Of a stretch of DNA of 64,000 bases, positions 8,004-19,101 are shown piece after piece; the first letter of the stretch is position 1, and every line of letters starts with the position of its first letter. Where the stretch lies: assembly GCF_014268275.3 (NCBI RefSeq), contig NZ_CP077084.1, positions 2,604,001 to 2,668,000 of the forward strand. Reading direction: 5' to 3'. The translations under genes and the position numbers were made by a program. The notes beneath the pieces are model-generated. The model was not told the DNA's origin. It did not search any database and saw nothing but the letters and a program-made list of their open reading frames with translations. The DNA is from Pseudomonas tritici. Its GTDB lineage: Bacteria; Pseudomonadota; Gammaproteobacteria; Pseudomonadales; Pseudomonadaceae.

Positions 8004-9199
8004 TGCGGCGCTCCATTCAGTTGAGCCGGCACGCGGGCGTGCAGTTGGGTACCGCAGTCGATTGCACTGGTGCACGTGAGCTGGCCACCCAGCAGGCTCG
8101 CGCGTTCCTGCATGGTGGCCAGGCCCAGATGCTGAGCGTCCTGGGTGTCGAGCGGTTGGTCGAAGGCAAAGCCTTTGCCGTTATCGCTCACGCGCAATGA
8201 GACAGCGTGCTCGTGCAGTCCCAGGGCCAGTTGCACGTGGCTTGCCTGCGAATGCTTGAGGACGTTGTTAATCGCTTCCTGGCCGATCCTGAACAAGGCG
8301 ATTTCCACCTGGCTGGGCAAGCGCCCCGTGTAACCTGCGCTCCACTGCACGCTGATGGCGGCGTCGCGCAGGCGGTCGGCCTCTTTGTCGAGCGCTTTGA
8401 ACAAGCCGAAGTCATCCAGCACGGTGGGGCGCAGGCCGGCGATCAGTTGCCGGCCTTCACCGACCGAGTGCTGGGCCAGGGCCAGGATCGCCTGCAGGTC
8501 CGCGTCCAAGGTGCCTGGCAGTGTCGGACAACGGCCGGCAAACCCTTGCAGGCGCTGATGCAAGCCGGCGAGGGTTTGCGCCAGGCCGTCGTGCAGGTCG
8601 TAGGCCACGCGCTTGCGCTCGTCTTCCTGGGCACGCAGCAGTTGGTTGACCAGGTCCGACAGGGTCCGGTCGCGGGTCTTGAGGGTGGTCAGCAGCCGGT
8701 CGTTTTCCAGGTGCGCGGCCAGCAGCGTGGCGAGCAATTGCAGGGACTCGCTGTCTTCATTATCCGGCGCCCGCAGGCTGACGCTGTTGGCCAGGATCAA
8801 GGCGCCGAAGGCATTGCCGTCACCCCCGCGCAACGGCACTTGCAACACACTGGGCAGGGCGCCGTCCGGCAACTCCTGCCAGCAGGGCGTGCGTAAGCGG
8901 CGGTCAGCAATGCCGGTCAGGCTGCCCAAGCGCGCCTGGCTGCCGTGGCTGGCGGTGGTGCTGACGTTGCCCTCGGCGTCCCACTCCTGCAGCACGCCAT
9001 GGTCCATCGCGAGAAATGCGCACGCCCGCGCCAGCACCCTCTCGCGCATGGCGTGTGGGCTCAGTTGGGTTAATTCCTGGCCGGTCTCGACCAACAGTCG
9101 CAGGCGCGCAGTGCGGCTCTCGGATTGCCGATAGTGCGCGCGAATAGCCAAGGCGCTGTTGGGATCAGGGGGCGTGGCGTCGTGTGGCGGGTTTTGCAT
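8000..9199 (-). CDS. NarX-type sensor histidine kinase with GAF domain
   Basis: A 399-residue kinase without membrane segments. A GAF-like sensor domain covers about residues 40-190. The HisKA_3 dimerisation helix has its histidine in RVAYDLHDGLAQTL, and the HATPase domain holds EAINNVLKHSQA and SDNGKGF. The start at 9199 has GGAG about 8 bases upstream and skips a non-conserved upstream extension. It is the first gene of the operon (kinase, regulator, hybrid kinase, receiver). Lacking a membrane anchor, it likely senses a cytoplasmic signal. Confidence 0.88.
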   Translation of the reverse strand: MQNPPHDATPPDPNSALAIRAHYRQSESRTARLRLLVETGQELTQLSPHAMRERVLARACAFLAMDHGVLQEWDAEGNVSTTASHGSQARLGSLTGIADRRLRTPCWQELPDGALPSVLQVPLRGGDGNAFGALILANSVSLRAPDNEDSESLQLLATLLAAHLENDRLLTTLKTRDRTLSDLVNQLLRAQEDERKRVAYDLHDGLAQTLAGLHQRLQGFAGRCPTLPGTLDADLQAILALAQHSVGEGRQLIAGLRPTVLDDFGLFKALDKEADRLRDAAISVQWSAGYTGRLPSQVEIALFRIGQEAINNVLKHSQASHVQLALGLHEHAVSLRVSDNGKGFAFDQPLDTQDAQHLGLATMQERASLLGGQLTCTSAIDCGTQLHARVPAQLNGAPQ

Positions 9200-9276
9200 G
9201 TTTCGGCTCCGGTACGGGCACACGCTGCGGGCGCAGGCGCGGTTATTAAACCGCGTTAACCGCACGGGGCGCCATC

Positions 9277-9288
9277 TGCCAAATGGCA
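9277..9288. promoter_or_regulatory. Small palindrome in the divergent promoter region
   Basis: TGCCA-aa-TGGCA lies between the two-component operon (start 9199) and the exported protein gene (start 9372). Its position would suit a regulator acting on both, possibly the LuxR-type regulator, but there is no second copy to support this. Confidence 0.25.
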
Positions 9289-9371
9289 TAGATAAACGGC
9301 CCCGGTTGGCCGATGTCCGGTGGCCGGCGGGTTGGCAAAGTGTGCTCACGGACCACCACTGGAGTATCGCC

Positions 9372-9890
9372 ATGAAGTTCAACACCGCCACGCTTGCCCT
9401 GATGTTCGCCTTGAGCGCCCCGTTTGTCCAAGCGGCTCAAACAGTCCCGTACGTGTACCGCGACGTGGCTCAGGCACCGGCCAATGTCAAAGACCGCGAG
9501 ATTGCCGGTTTGTTTGACCGTTGGAACAGCGCTTTGCAGACCGGTAACGTGCAAACGGTGGTCGACTTGTATGCGCCGGGCGCGGTGTTGCAGCCCACTG
9601 TGTCCAACCAAGTGCGCACCACCCCGGATCAGATCAAGGACTACTTTGATCACTTCCTGGCGCTCAAGCCCGTCGGCCAGATCAACTACCGTGAGATCCG
9701 CCAACTGGGCAGCAACGTGGCCATGGACAGTGGGGTCTACACCTTCACCCTGACTGAAGCGGGCGGCAAGGTCCGTCATGTGCAAGCGCGCTACACCTTT
9801 GTCTACGAGCAGGTCGGTGGCCAGTGGAAGATTCTCAATCATCATTCTTCGGCGATGCCTGAAGCCCAGGCGAAACACGCCAAGCAATAA
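9372..9890 (+). CDS. Exported SnoaL-like (DUF4440/CaMKII-association fold) protein
   Basis: A 172-residue protein with a signal peptide (MKFNTATLALMFALSAPFVQA) followed by an NTF2-like fold annotated in databases as SgcJ/EcaC or SnoaL-like. The features of the fold are the LFDRWNSALQTGN helix, VVDLYAPGAVLQP and the C-terminal strands VQARYTFVYEQVGGQWKILNHHSS. No enzyme activity can be assigned. GGAG lies 8-10 bases before the ATG at 9372. It is a lone gene, divergent from the two-component operon and followed by a strong terminator. Confidence 0.8.
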   Translation: MKFNTATLALMFALSAPFVQAAQTVPYVYRDVAQAPANVKDREIAGLFDRWNSALQTGNVQTVVDLYAPGAVLQPTVSNQVRTTPDQIKDYFDHFLALKPVGQINYREIRQLGSNVAMDSGVYTFTLTEAGGKVRHVQARYTFVYEQVGGQWKILNHHSSAMPEAQAKHAKQ

Positions 9891-9900
9891 ACGCTTGAGC

Positions 9901-9939
9901 AAAAATGTCCACGCCCTTTGCAGGGCGTGGACATTTTTT
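9901..9939. terminator. Strong bidirectional terminator
   Basis: A 12-bp perfect stem (TGTCCACGCCCT / AGGGCGTGGACA, loop TTGC) has an A-run before it and TTTTTTT after it. Confidence 0.92.
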
Positions 9940-10006
9940 ATTTGATTCGGGAGAAGATTTACCTGACAGCCTGGGAGTCGATGTGATTGACGATTAATAC
10001 ATAAAA

Positions 10007-10019
10007 GTCCAGTATGGAA
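10007..10019. promoter_or_regulatory. Candidate DauR operator before the amino-acid binding protein gene
   Basis: GTCCAGTATGGAA, preceded by AAAA, matches the perfect palindrome upstream of dauB (13796-13808) at 11 of 13 positions. Read in the direction of transcription, both give AAAAGTCCAnnATGGA. It overlaps where a -10 element would lie for a TTGACG at 9987-9992. A shared site would put this gene under the same regulator as the dau operon. Confidence 0.5.
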
Positions 10020-10068
10020 TTATAAGTACAAAAAAGTGACTCATCTTTTTCTTCAATCTTGCCAAACC

Positions 10069-10076
10069 AACAACAA
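10069..10076 (+). promoter_or_regulatory. Candidate Hfq/Crc (CA) motif
   Basis: AACAACAA lies 17 bases before the ATG of the binding protein and matches AAnAAnAA. Confidence 0.4.
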
Positions 10077-10092
10077 CTTGCGAGAAACCCTC

Positions 10093-10869
10093 ATGAAGAA
10101 ACTTCCCCTCATCACCGCCCTGGCCCTCGGCCTGATCGCCTCCAGCCATCTACTGGCCGCCGAGAAAACCCTGCGCATTGGCATCGAGGCGGCTTACCCG
10201 CCGTTCGCGTCCAAGACCGAGGAAGGCAAGATCGTCGGGTTCGACTACGACATCGGCAATGCGCTGTGCGCGCAGATGAAGGTCAAGTGTGTGTGGGTTG
10301 AAGGTGAGTTCGACGGTCTGATTCCTTCCCTCAAGGTGAAGAAAATCGACATGGCCCTGTCGTCCATGACTATCAACGAAGACCGCAAGAAGTCGGTGGA
10401 TTTCACCCACAAGTACTACTTCACCTCGTCTCGGCTGGTGATGAAGGAGGGGGCGGTGGTGGATGACCAGTACGCCAGCCTTAAAGGCAAGACGGTGGGA
10501 GTGCAGCGCGCTACCACCACTGATCGTTATGCCACCGAGGTATTTGAACCCAAGGGCATCAACGTCAAGCGCTACAGCAATAACGAAGAGATCTACATGG
10601 ACTTGGCGGCAGGGCGGCTGGATGCGATTTTCGCCGACACCATCCCGTTGAACGACTTCCTGCAGATGCCGCGTGGCAAGGGCTACGCGTTTGTCGGACC
10701 CGAACTCAAGGACCCGAAATACGTGGGCGAGGGCGCCGGGATTGCGGTGCGCAAGGGTAACAGCGCGTTGGTCAGCGAGTTGAACGCGGCCATCGATGGC
10801 ATTCGGGCCAGTGGCGAGTACCAGAAGCTTTCGCAGCAGTACTTCAAATCCGACATCTACGGCGATTGA
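10093..10869 (+). CDS. Cationic amino-acid ABC transporter substrate-binding protein
   Basis: A 258-residue periplasmic protein of the lysine/arginine/ornithine-binding family (SBP_bac_3). It has a signal peptide ending at LLAA, then [58 protein letters not shown] and the C-terminal [14 protein letters not shown] chose the ATG at 10093 because it starts the signal peptide. No permease or ATPase gene is adjacent. From memory, P. aeruginosa PA3865 is a similar binding protein beside dauBAR, so its likely ligand is D- or L-arginine, delivered to a permease encoded elsewhere. A palindrome shared with dauB supports this. Confidence 0.88.
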   Translation: MKKLPLITALALGLIASSHLLAAEKTLRIGIEAAYPPFASKTEEGKIVGFDYDIGNALCAQMKVKCVWVEGEFDGLIPSLKVKKIDMALSSMTINEDRKKSVDFTHKYYFTSSRLVMKEGAVVDDQYASLKGKTVGVQRATTTDRYATEVFEPKGINVKRYSNNEEIYMDLAAGRLDAIFADTIPLNDFLQMPRGKGYAFVGPELKDPKYVGEGAGIAVRKGNSALVSELNAAIDGIRASGEYQKLSQQYFKSDIYGD

Positions 10870-10904
10870 TTGTGAGCACGGAATCTTCCGAGGGCACGGG
10901 GCAA

Positions 10905-11040
10905 CTGTAGTGAGCGGGCTTGCCCCGCGCTGGGTGGCGAAGCCGCCCCAAATCAGGCGACTTGGTTTTATCTGGAGCTCGGCGTTGTCTTTATTGGGGC
11001 GGCTTCGCCACCCAGCGCGGGGCAAGCCCGCTCACTACAG
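10905..11040. repeat. REPIN: 46-bp perfect inverted repeat
   Basis: Arms 10905-10950 and 10995-11040 are exact reverse complements (each begins CTGTAGTGAGCGGGCTTG) around a 44-base spacer. It lies between the convergent binding-protein and dauR genes. A diverged copy is at 36526-36668. Confidence 0.92.
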
Positions 11041-11069
11041 GCAGCAAACCAGCCCCCCAGTTGATTTGT

Positions 11070-13769
<2,700 letters not shown>

Positions 13770-13795
13770 GAGTGTCTCCGCAGGTAAACTAATTT

Positions 13796-13808
13796 GTCCA
13801 TTATGGAC
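13796..13808. promoter_or_regulatory. Perfect palindrome upstream of dauB (candidate DauR operator)
   Basis: GTCCATTATGGAC is a perfect palindrome (one central base) 27 bases before the dauB ATG, inside the 68-base gap between dauB and the upstream lysR-type gene. A near copy precedes the convergent amino-acid binding protein gene (10007-10019). Confidence 0.55.
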
Positions 13809-13837
13809 TTTTGGTTCTGCTGAGCAAGAGGTAAACC

Positions 13838-14776
13838 TCACCTCGTAAATCGAAATCCACTCGACAGTTTGTCCTTCAGGTAGCCGACCAACACACTCAC
13901 CGCCTTCGGCACATGCGGCGAATACGGCCGGATCAGGTAGATCTCATCAGCAAACGCGCCCTTGAGCACCCAGCCTTTGAGCACCTGCACCAATTTGCCG
14001 CTGGCCAGCGCGGCGTGAGCGCTGAAATCCGGGAGCAGGGCGATGCCCAGGTGGTTGAGCGCCGAGTCGCGCAAGGCTTCGCTGTTATTGGTGGCGAAGC
14101 TGCCGGAGATCGGCACGGTGAGGCGTTCGACGTTTTTAGTGCCGCGCTCGAAGGTCCAGGCGGGCTGGTCGGTGCCGCGCGGGTAGAACAGGCAGTTGTG
14201 CGCGGACAGGTCGCCGGGCTCGCGGGGTTCACCGTGGCGTTGCAGGTAATCCTGGGTGGCCACCAGCACCGAGCCGGTATCGCACAATTTCCACGCCACA
14301 TGGGTTTCCGGCACCTGGAAACCGTGGCGCACGGCCAGGTCGTACCCTTCGGCGGCCAGAGAACTCAGGGCGTCCGACACATCCAGTTGGATGCGCACCT
14401 GCGGGTACTGTTGCAAAAACTCCGACAGATGCGGCACCAATTGCTGACGGGCAAACGCCACGGGCGCCGTCAGCCGCACCAGCCCGCGAATCTCTCCGAC
14501 CGAGTCGCGCACAGACGAGAAGCTGCGGGCGATTTGCTCGTAGGCGCTGCGCACTTCACGGGTCAGCGACAACCCCGCATCGGTCAGCCTGACGCTGCGT
14601 GTGGTCCGCGTTACCAGCCGCGTCCCGGTAGCCTTTTCCAGGTCAGAAATGCGCTGGCTCACGGCGGACTTACTGACGCCCAGACGCGCGGCAGCGGCGG
14701 TGTAGGTGCCTTGTTCTTCCAGCACCGACAGCCAGTGAATATGGGTCCACAGCCCTTCGATCTCAGCTTTTTCCAT
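13838..14776 (-). CDS. LysR-family transcriptional regulator
   Basis: A 312-residue LysR protein: the winged HTH is in the first 65 residues ([32 protein letters not shown]) and the effector domain follows ([22 protein letters not shown]). The sequence resembles the CrgA/AaeR-like branch common in pseudomonads. The start at 14776 is followed by the normal N-terminus [15 protein letters not shown]. It is divergent from mmsA with 109 bases between, the usual arrangement for a LysR regulator and its target. It is also upstream of, and co-oriented with, dauB, so control of both sides is possible. Confidence 0.85.
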   Translation of the reverse strand: MEKAEIEGLWTHIHWLSVLEEQGTYTAAAARLGVSKSAVSQRISDLEKATGTRLVTRTTRSVRLTDAGLSLTREVRSAYEQIARSFSSVRDSVGEIRGLVRLTAPVAFARQQLVPHLSEFLQQYPQVRIQLDVSDALSSLAAEGYDLAVRHGFQVPETHVAWKLCDTGSVLVATQDYLQRHGEPREPGDLSAHNCLFYPRGTDQPAWTFERGTKNVERLTVPISGSFATNNSEALRDSALNHLGIALLPDFSAHAALASGKLVQVLKGWVLKGAFADEIYLIRPYSPHVPKAVSVLVGYLKDKLSSGFRFTR

Positions 14777-14781
14777 AATTG

Positions 14782-14805
14782 TATTGTTCGCATTAATGGA
14801 CAATA
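14782..14805. promoter_or_regulatory. Inverted repeat in the lysR-mmsA promoter region
   Basis: TATTGT-N12-ACAATA is a dyad placed right before the lysR start, of the shape expected for a LysR recognition site. The minus strand reads TTGTCCATTAATG, sharing TTGTCCATTA with the dauB palindrome region. Confidence 0.45.
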
Positions 14806-14885
14806 AGTTCTGGATTCTGCTCTGGTTTGGAACAAATCGAAAGCCTATCGTGTGTCCCAACGCTACCCACCTGGGATTTACTGCC

Positions 14886-16385
14886 ATGACAACCACAATC
14901 GAGCACTACATCAACGACCAGCGCGTGAGCCGCGATGATCGCTATCAGGACGTCTACAACCCGGCCACCGGCGAAAAGACTGGCCGCGTCGCCTTGGCCA
15001 GCCGCCAAACTGTCTCCGAAGCCGTTGCCGCTGCCCAGGCTGCCTTCGCCGACTGGGCCGACACTCCGCCCATCCGCCGCGCCCGCGTGTTGTTCGAATA
15101 CCTGCACCTGCTGCGTGCACGCAAGGATGACCTGGCGCGCATCATCGTCGCCGAGCACGGCAAGGTCTTTACCGACGCCCAGGGTGAAGTCGACCGTGGC
15201 ATCGACATTCTCGAATTTGCCTGCGGCATTCCCAACCTGCTCAAGGGCGAACACTCCGACCAGGTTTCCCGTGGCATGGACAACTGGACGATGCGCCAAC
15301 CGCTCGGCGTTGTGGCCGGTGTTACACCGTTCAACTTCCCGGTGATGGTGCCAATGTGGATGTACCCGATCGCCATCGCGGCGGGCAATACCTTCATCCT
15401 CAAGCCAAGCCCGACCGACCCAAGCGCGTCGCTTTTCATGGCCGAACTGCTGCGCGAAGCCGGCTTGCCCAAAGGCGTGTTCAACGTGGTGCAGGGCGAC
15501 AAGGAATCGGTTGATGCGCTGATCGAACACCCGGACGTCAAGGCCGTGAGCTTCGTTGGCTCTACCCCGATTGCCCAATACATCTACGAGACCGGCGCGC
15601 GTAATGGCAAGCGCGTGCAAGGCCTGGGCGGCGCCAAAAACCACATGGTGGTGATGCCCGACGCGGATATCGAAAAAACCGTCGACGCCCTGATGGGTGC
15701 CGCCTACGGCAGTGCCGGCGAACGCTGCATGGCCATCTCCGTCGCCGTGCTGGTGGGTGATGTGGGTGACAAAGTCATCGCCGCCTTGACCGAGCGTGCC
15801 AAGCAACTGCGCATCACCGACGGACGCGACCTCAAGGCCGAAATGGGCCCGATCGTATCCCGCGCGGCGCTGGAGCGTATCAGCGGCTACATCGAACAAG
15901 GCGTACAGGCCGGCGCGCAACTGCTGCTCGACGGGCGCGACTACGTGCCCACCGAAGCGGGCCTGGAAAATGGCTTCTGGCTCGGCGCGACCTTGTTCGA
16001 CCACGTGACCAAAGAGATGAGCATCTACCGCGAAGAAATCTTTGGCCCGGTGCTGGCGTGCGTGCGCGTAAATGACTTCGCCGAAGCGATCAAACTGGTC
16101 AACGACCACGAGTTCGGCAATGGCGTGAGCTGCTTCACCCGCGACGGCAATATCGCCCGCGAGTTTGCACGACGGATTGAAGTGGGCATGGTCGGCATCA
16201 ACGTACCGATCCCGGTGCCGATGGCATGGCACGGGTTCGGCGGCTGGAAGAAGAGTCTGTTCGGCGACATGCATGCCTACGGCACTGAGGGCGTGCGCTT
16301 CTACACCAAGCAGAAGTCGATCATGCAGCGCTGGTCGGAGAGCATCGAGCAGGGCGCGGAGTTTGCGATGCCTGTGTCCAAGTAA
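14886..16385 (+). CDS. mmsA: CoA-acylating methylmalonate-semialdehyde dehydrogenase
   Basis: A 499-residue aldehyde dehydrogenase of the MmsA/IolA type that converts methylmalonate semialdehyde or malonate semialdehyde with NAD+ and CoA to propionyl-CoA or acetyl-CoA. The catalytic Cys281 is in [11 protein letters not shown]; also present are [17 protein letters not shown], typical of this CoA-dependent branch, and the lysine in ILKPSP. There is no general-base glutamate, as expected for the family. The ATG at 14886 begins the conserved N-terminus. No valine (mmsB) or inositol genes adjoin it, so its pathway here could be valine, beta-alanine or inositol breakdown. The divergent LysR gene is the likely regulator. 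Confidence 0.9.
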   Translation: MTTTIEHYINDQRVSRDDRYQDVYNPATGEKTGRVALASRQTVSEAVAAAQAAFADWADTPPIRRARVLFEYLHLLRARKDDLARIIVAEHGKVFTDAQGEVDRGIDILEFACGIPNLLKGEHSDQVSRGMDNWTMRQPLGVVAGVTPFNFPVMVPMWMYPIAIAAGNTFILKPSPTDPSASLFMAELLREAGLPKGVFNVVQGDKESVDALIEHPDVKAVSFVGSTPIAQYIYETGARNGKRVQGLGGAKNHMVVMPDADIEKTVDALMGAAYGSAGERCMAISVAVLVGDVGDKVIAALTERAKQLRITDGRDLKAEMGPIVSRAALERISGYIEQGVQAGAQLLLDGRDYVPTEAGLENGFWLGATLFDHVTKEMSIYREEIFGPVLACVRVNDFAEAIKLVNDHEFGNGVSCFTRDGNIAREFARRIEVGMVGINVPIPVPMAWHGFGGWKKSLFGDMHAYGTEGVRFYTKQKSIMQRWSESIEQGAEFAMPVSK

Positions 16386-16410
16386 CGGCCAAAAGAACAC
16401 AGCAGGGCAA

Positions 16411-16446
16411 ATGTGGGAGGGGGCTTGCCCCCTCCCACATTTTTTG
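16411..16446 (+). terminator. REP-type hairpin acting as terminator of mmsA
   Basis: ATGTGGGAGGGGGC pairs perfectly with GCCCCCTCCCACAT across a 2-base turn, followed by TTTTT. The sequence is also a single copy of the group's GTGGGAGGGGGCTTGCCCCCTCCCAC extragenic repeat. Confidence 0.85.
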
Positions 16447-16458
16447 GCTGCGTAAGGG

Positions 16459-16487
16459 TTGACGATCCAGTGAATCGAGAATACTGT
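16459..16487 (+). promoter_or_regulatory. Probable promoter of the pectin lyase gene
   Basis: TTGACG (16459-16464) and TACTGT (16482-16487) are spaced by 17 bases, a good sigma-70 arrangement. The -10 lies inside the LexA-like box. Confidence 0.6.
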
Positions 16488-16499
16488 ACATAAACACAG
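16484..16499. promoter_or_regulatory. LexA (SOS) box over the pectin lyase -10 element
   Basis: CTGTACATAAACACAG has the CTG-N10-CAG form and differs from the Pseudomonas-type consensus CTGTATATAAATACAG at two positions. It covers the predicted -10, where LexA would block transcription. Pectin lyase production in P. marginalis is known to be induced by DNA damage, which fits. Confidence 0.75.
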
Positions 16500-16583
16500 T
16501 TTTTAAGCGCTGATCGACCAACACCCGGCAACCTCAGTCCTGCCAAACACTGTGTGCAAGTTAACGGATTAACTTGATGCACA

Positions 16584-16608
16584 GGCTCGTCTTACCGAGC
16601 CATTTTAT
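16584..16608 (+). other. Leader hairpin before the pectin lyase start
   Basis: GGCTCG-tcttac-CGAGCC followed by ATTTTATT lies just before the GAGAGGGAA ribosome binding site. A second imperfect stem (16553-16583, TGTGCAAGTTAA / TTAACTTGatgCACA) precedes it. Together they could modulate leader transcription or translation. Confidence 0.35.
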
Positions 16609-16625
16609 TGATAGAGAGGGAACTC

Positions 16626-17564
16626 ATGTCCTATCCAGAAAGCAAACTCGCCGGTTTGACCGGTTTCGCCCAAGCGGCAAAAGTGACAGGTGGCTGGTCC
16701 GGCCCTGTGGTCAGTATCACCACACTCGATCAACTCAAGGCTAATATCGGCGATACCACCCCACGGGTACTGGTGATCAACAGTAATATCTCGGCGTCGA
16801 GCCTGACCAAAGTCAACATGGGCGCCAACAAGACCCTGATTGGCTCGTTCCAGAACCGCACCCTGGAGAATATTCACCTGCGTGCAACGGCGCAGTCGCA
16901 GAACATTATTCTGCAGAATCTTATCTTCAAGCATTCGGCAAATATCAAGGCCAATGACGATATTCAGGTCTACTTGAACTACGGCAGCAAGTATTGGATT
17001 GACCATTGCTCTTTCGTCGGGCACAGCTGGTCCATCACTGACGGCAGTGAAGATAAACTGCTGTATATCGGTGAAAAGGCCGATTATGCCACCATCAGCA
17101 ACTGCTTCTTTGGCAGCCACAAGTATGGCCTGATCTTCGGCCACCCGGCCGATGATAATAAAGCAGAGTTCAATGGTTATCCGCGCCTGACGCTGTGCCA
17201 TAACCGCTTCGACAACATGGAAGTGCGTGCGCCTGGCTTGATGCGTTACGGTTATTTTCATGTGTACAACAACTACATCAATAACTTCCACCTCGGTTTT
17301 ACCCTGGCACAAAACGCCAATATCCTTTCTGAAAGTAACTACTTTGGCGAAGGCAGCCAAAATAAAGGCATGTTGGACGACAAAGGCACTGGCACGTTCA
17401 CCGATACCAACAGTGTCCCGCCGATCACCAACCAGAAGTCGCCTAAAGCGCAATGGACGGCCCTTTCCAACTATGGCTATACCTTGAAGACCGCCGCACA
17501 AGCCAAGGACTTTACCCAGAAGAATGCCGGCGCCCAGTCGGTAGCCCTGATCTTTGGTAGTTGA
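16626..17564 (+). CDS. pnl: Pectin lyase (PL1 family)
   Basis: A 312-residue protein with the length and sequence character of the DNA-damage-inducible pectin lyase of P. marginalis. It cleaves methylesterified pectin by beta-elimination. The parallel beta-helix repeats are visible (NIILQNLIFKHSANI, YWIDHCSFVGHSWSITDGS, NGYPRLTLCHNRFDNMEVR), with the probable catalytic arginine in EVRAPGLMRYG. There is no signal peptide, as in other Pnl proteins, so release may follow lysis or an unusual route. The ATG at 16626 has a strong GAGAGGGAA upstream. Base composition is more AT-rich than its neighbours, suggesting transfer. A LexA-like box controls the promoter. Confidence 0.9.
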   Translation: MSYPESKLAGLTGFAQAAKVTGGWSGPVVSITTLDQLKANIGDTTPRVLVINSNISASSLTKVNMGANKTLIGSFQNRTLENIHLRATAQSQNIILQNLIFKHSANIKANDDIQVYLNYGSKYWIDHCSFVGHSWSITDGSEDKLLYIGEKADYATISNCFFGSHKYGLIFGHPADDNKAEFNGYPRLTLCHNRFDNMEVRAPGLMRYGYFHVYNNYINNFHLGFTLAQNANILSESNYFGEGSQNKGMLDDKGTGTFTDTNSVPPITNQKSPKAQWTALSNYGYTLKTAAQAKDFTQKNAGAQSVALIFGS

Positions 17565-17604
17565 TTAGCTAGCTTTCTACTTAACGATCATTTAATACGG
17601 GTGC

Positions 17605-17637
17605 CACTGTATTTATATCAAGGATATAAATACAGTG
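17605..17637. other. Perfect 15-bp AT-rich inverted repeat between pnl and the levansucrase leader
   Basis: CACTGTATTTATATC and GATATAAATACAGTG are exact reverse complements separated by AAG. There is no T-run, so it is a weak terminator candidate. It could also be an operator for the levansucrase promoter. Confidence 0.6.
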
Positions 17638-17687
17638 ATGGCCTTTGTAATCTAAATAATTCTTCATGTTGCGACAGGTAGGCTTCC

Positions 17688-17819
17688 ATGTTAAACCTTA
17701 TTTCGCACTTGCAGAGCCAACTATCTCTTGCTCTTTCAGCCACTATTAAGTTGTTGGCTGTCATGTGCTATTTAATCTTCGCTTGTCACTTAAGCGTCAG
17801 CAAAAGGACATCATCATGA
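17688..17819 (+). CDS. Putative 43-residue leader peptide coupled to levansucrase
   Basis: An ATG preceded by AGGTAGG opens a 43-codon frame with a hydrophobic stretch ([18 protein letters not shown]) that could span the membrane. Its TGA overlaps the levansucrase ATG (ATGA at 17816-17819), the usual sign of translational coupling. I do not recognise the peptide. It may be a chance frame; conservation would decide. Confidence 0.4.
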   Translation: MLNLISHLQSQLSLALSATIKLLAVMCYLIFACHLSVSKRTSS

Positions 17820-19066
17820 AACACGCGAATCACACACCCACTCGCTGGACACGGGCCGATGCGCTGAAAGTTAATGAGAATGACCCGACGACGACACAGC
17901 CGTTAGTGAGTCCTGACTTTCCTGTCATGAGTGACACGGTCTTTATCTGGGACACCATGCCCTTGCGTGAACTGGATGGCACGGTGGTATCGGTCAATGG
18001 CTGGTCGGTGATCTTCACCCTGACCGCCGACCGTCGCCCCCATGATCCACAATTCATCAACGCCGATGGCCGCTACGACATCAAGCGCGATTGGGAAGAC
18101 CGCCATGGCCATGCGCGTATCTGCTATTGGTACTCGCGCACCGGCAAGGACTGGATCTTCGGCGGCCGGGTCATGGCCGAAGGGGTTTCGCCGACCACGC
18201 GTGAATGGGCAGGCACACCGATCCTGCTGAATAACAACGGTGATATCGACCTGTACTACACCTGCGTCACACCGGGCGCCACCATTGCCAAAGTCAGGGG
18301 CCAAGTGGTTACGTCGGATACCGGCGTTACCCTGCAGGGCTTTGATCAGGTCAAATCACTGTTTGATGCCGACGGCATCTATTACCAAACCGAAGCGCAA
18401 AATTCGACCTGGAACTTTCGCGATCCCAGCCCCTTTATCGATCCCAAAGATGGCAAGTTGTACATGGTGTTTGAAGGCAACGTTGCCGGCGAGCGCGGGA
18501 CTCACGAAGTGGGCCCGAATGAAATAGGCCTGGTGCCGCCAGGGCATGAAGATGTCGGCGGGGCACGTTATCAGGTTGGCTGCATCGGCATCGCCGTGGC
18601 CAGAGACCTTAACGGTGACGAGTGGGAAATTCTGCCGCCCCTGGTCACTGCCGTGGGGGTCAACGACCAGACCGAGCGTCCGCACTATGTGTTCCAGGAC
18701 GACAAGTATTACCTGTTCACCATCAGCCACAAATTCACTTACGCGGACGGCGTGACCGGCCCGGATGGCGTTTATGGGTTTGTCAGTGATCACCTGTTTG
18801 GTCCCTATACGCTGATGAACGCTTCCGGTCTGGTGCTTGGCAATCCGCCTTCGCAGCCATTCCAGACGTATTCCCATTGCGTGATGCCCAATGGCCTGGT
18901 GACCTCGTTTATCGACAGCGTGCCCACCAGCGGCGATGACTACCGCATCGGCGGCACCGAAGCACCCACCGTGAGGATTGTATTGAAAGGCGATCGCTCG
19001 TTTGTGCAGGAGGCTTACGACTACGGTTACATCCCGGCGATGCGCGATGTTGTGTTGAGCCAGTAA
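17816..19066 (+). CDS. lsc: Levansucrase (GH68)
   Basis: A 416-residue GH68 enzyme that splits sucrose and polymerises fructose into levan outside the cell. The catalytic triad is visible: nucleophile Asp46 in FIWDTMPL, transition-state stabiliser Asp203 in FRDPSPF, and acid/base Glu287 in QTERPHYVF. As in other Pseudomonas Lsc proteins there is no cleavable signal peptide. The ATG at 17816 has AAAAGGA 8-9 bases upstream; an in-frame GTG or TTG upstream would overlap the small leader frame and is less likely. A terminator follows directly. Confidence 0.93.
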   Translation: MKHANHTPTRWTRADALKVNENDPTTTQPLVSPDFPVMSDTVFIWDTMPLRELDGTVVSVNGWSVIFTLTADRRPHDPQFINADGRYDIKRDWEDRHGHARICYWYSRTGKDWIFGGRVMAEGVSPTTREWAGTPILLNNNGDIDLYYTCVTPGATIAKVRGQVVTSDTGVTLQGFDQVKSLFDADGIYYQTEAQNSTWNFRDPSPFIDPKDGKLYMVFEGNVAGERGTHEVGPNEIGLVPPGHEDVGGARYQVGCIGIAVARDLNGDEWEILPPLVTAVGVNDQTERPHYVFQDDKYYLFTISHKFTYADGVTGPDGVYGFVSDHLFGPYTLMNASGLVLGNPPSQPFQTYSHCVMPNGLVTSFIDSVPTSGDDYRIGGTEAPTVRIVLKGDRSFVQEAYDYGYIPAMRDVVLSQ

Positions 19067-19072
19067 CTGACT

Positions 19073-19101
19073 AAAAAGCCACTCTTCGGAGTGGCTTTTT
19101 T
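19073..19101 (+). terminator. Rho-independent terminator after levansucrase
   Basis: AAAAGCCACTC-ttcg-GAGTGGCTTTTTT: an 11-bp stem with a stable TTCG loop and a T-run. Confidence 0.92.

Noticed and set aside
14793..16400. Open frame of 535 codons on the minus strand
   Set aside because: It is the antisense shadow of mmsA.
17605..17637. Second LexA box between pnl and lsc
   Set aside because: CTG and CAG are present but separated by 23 bases, not 10; it is better described as a plain inverted repeat.
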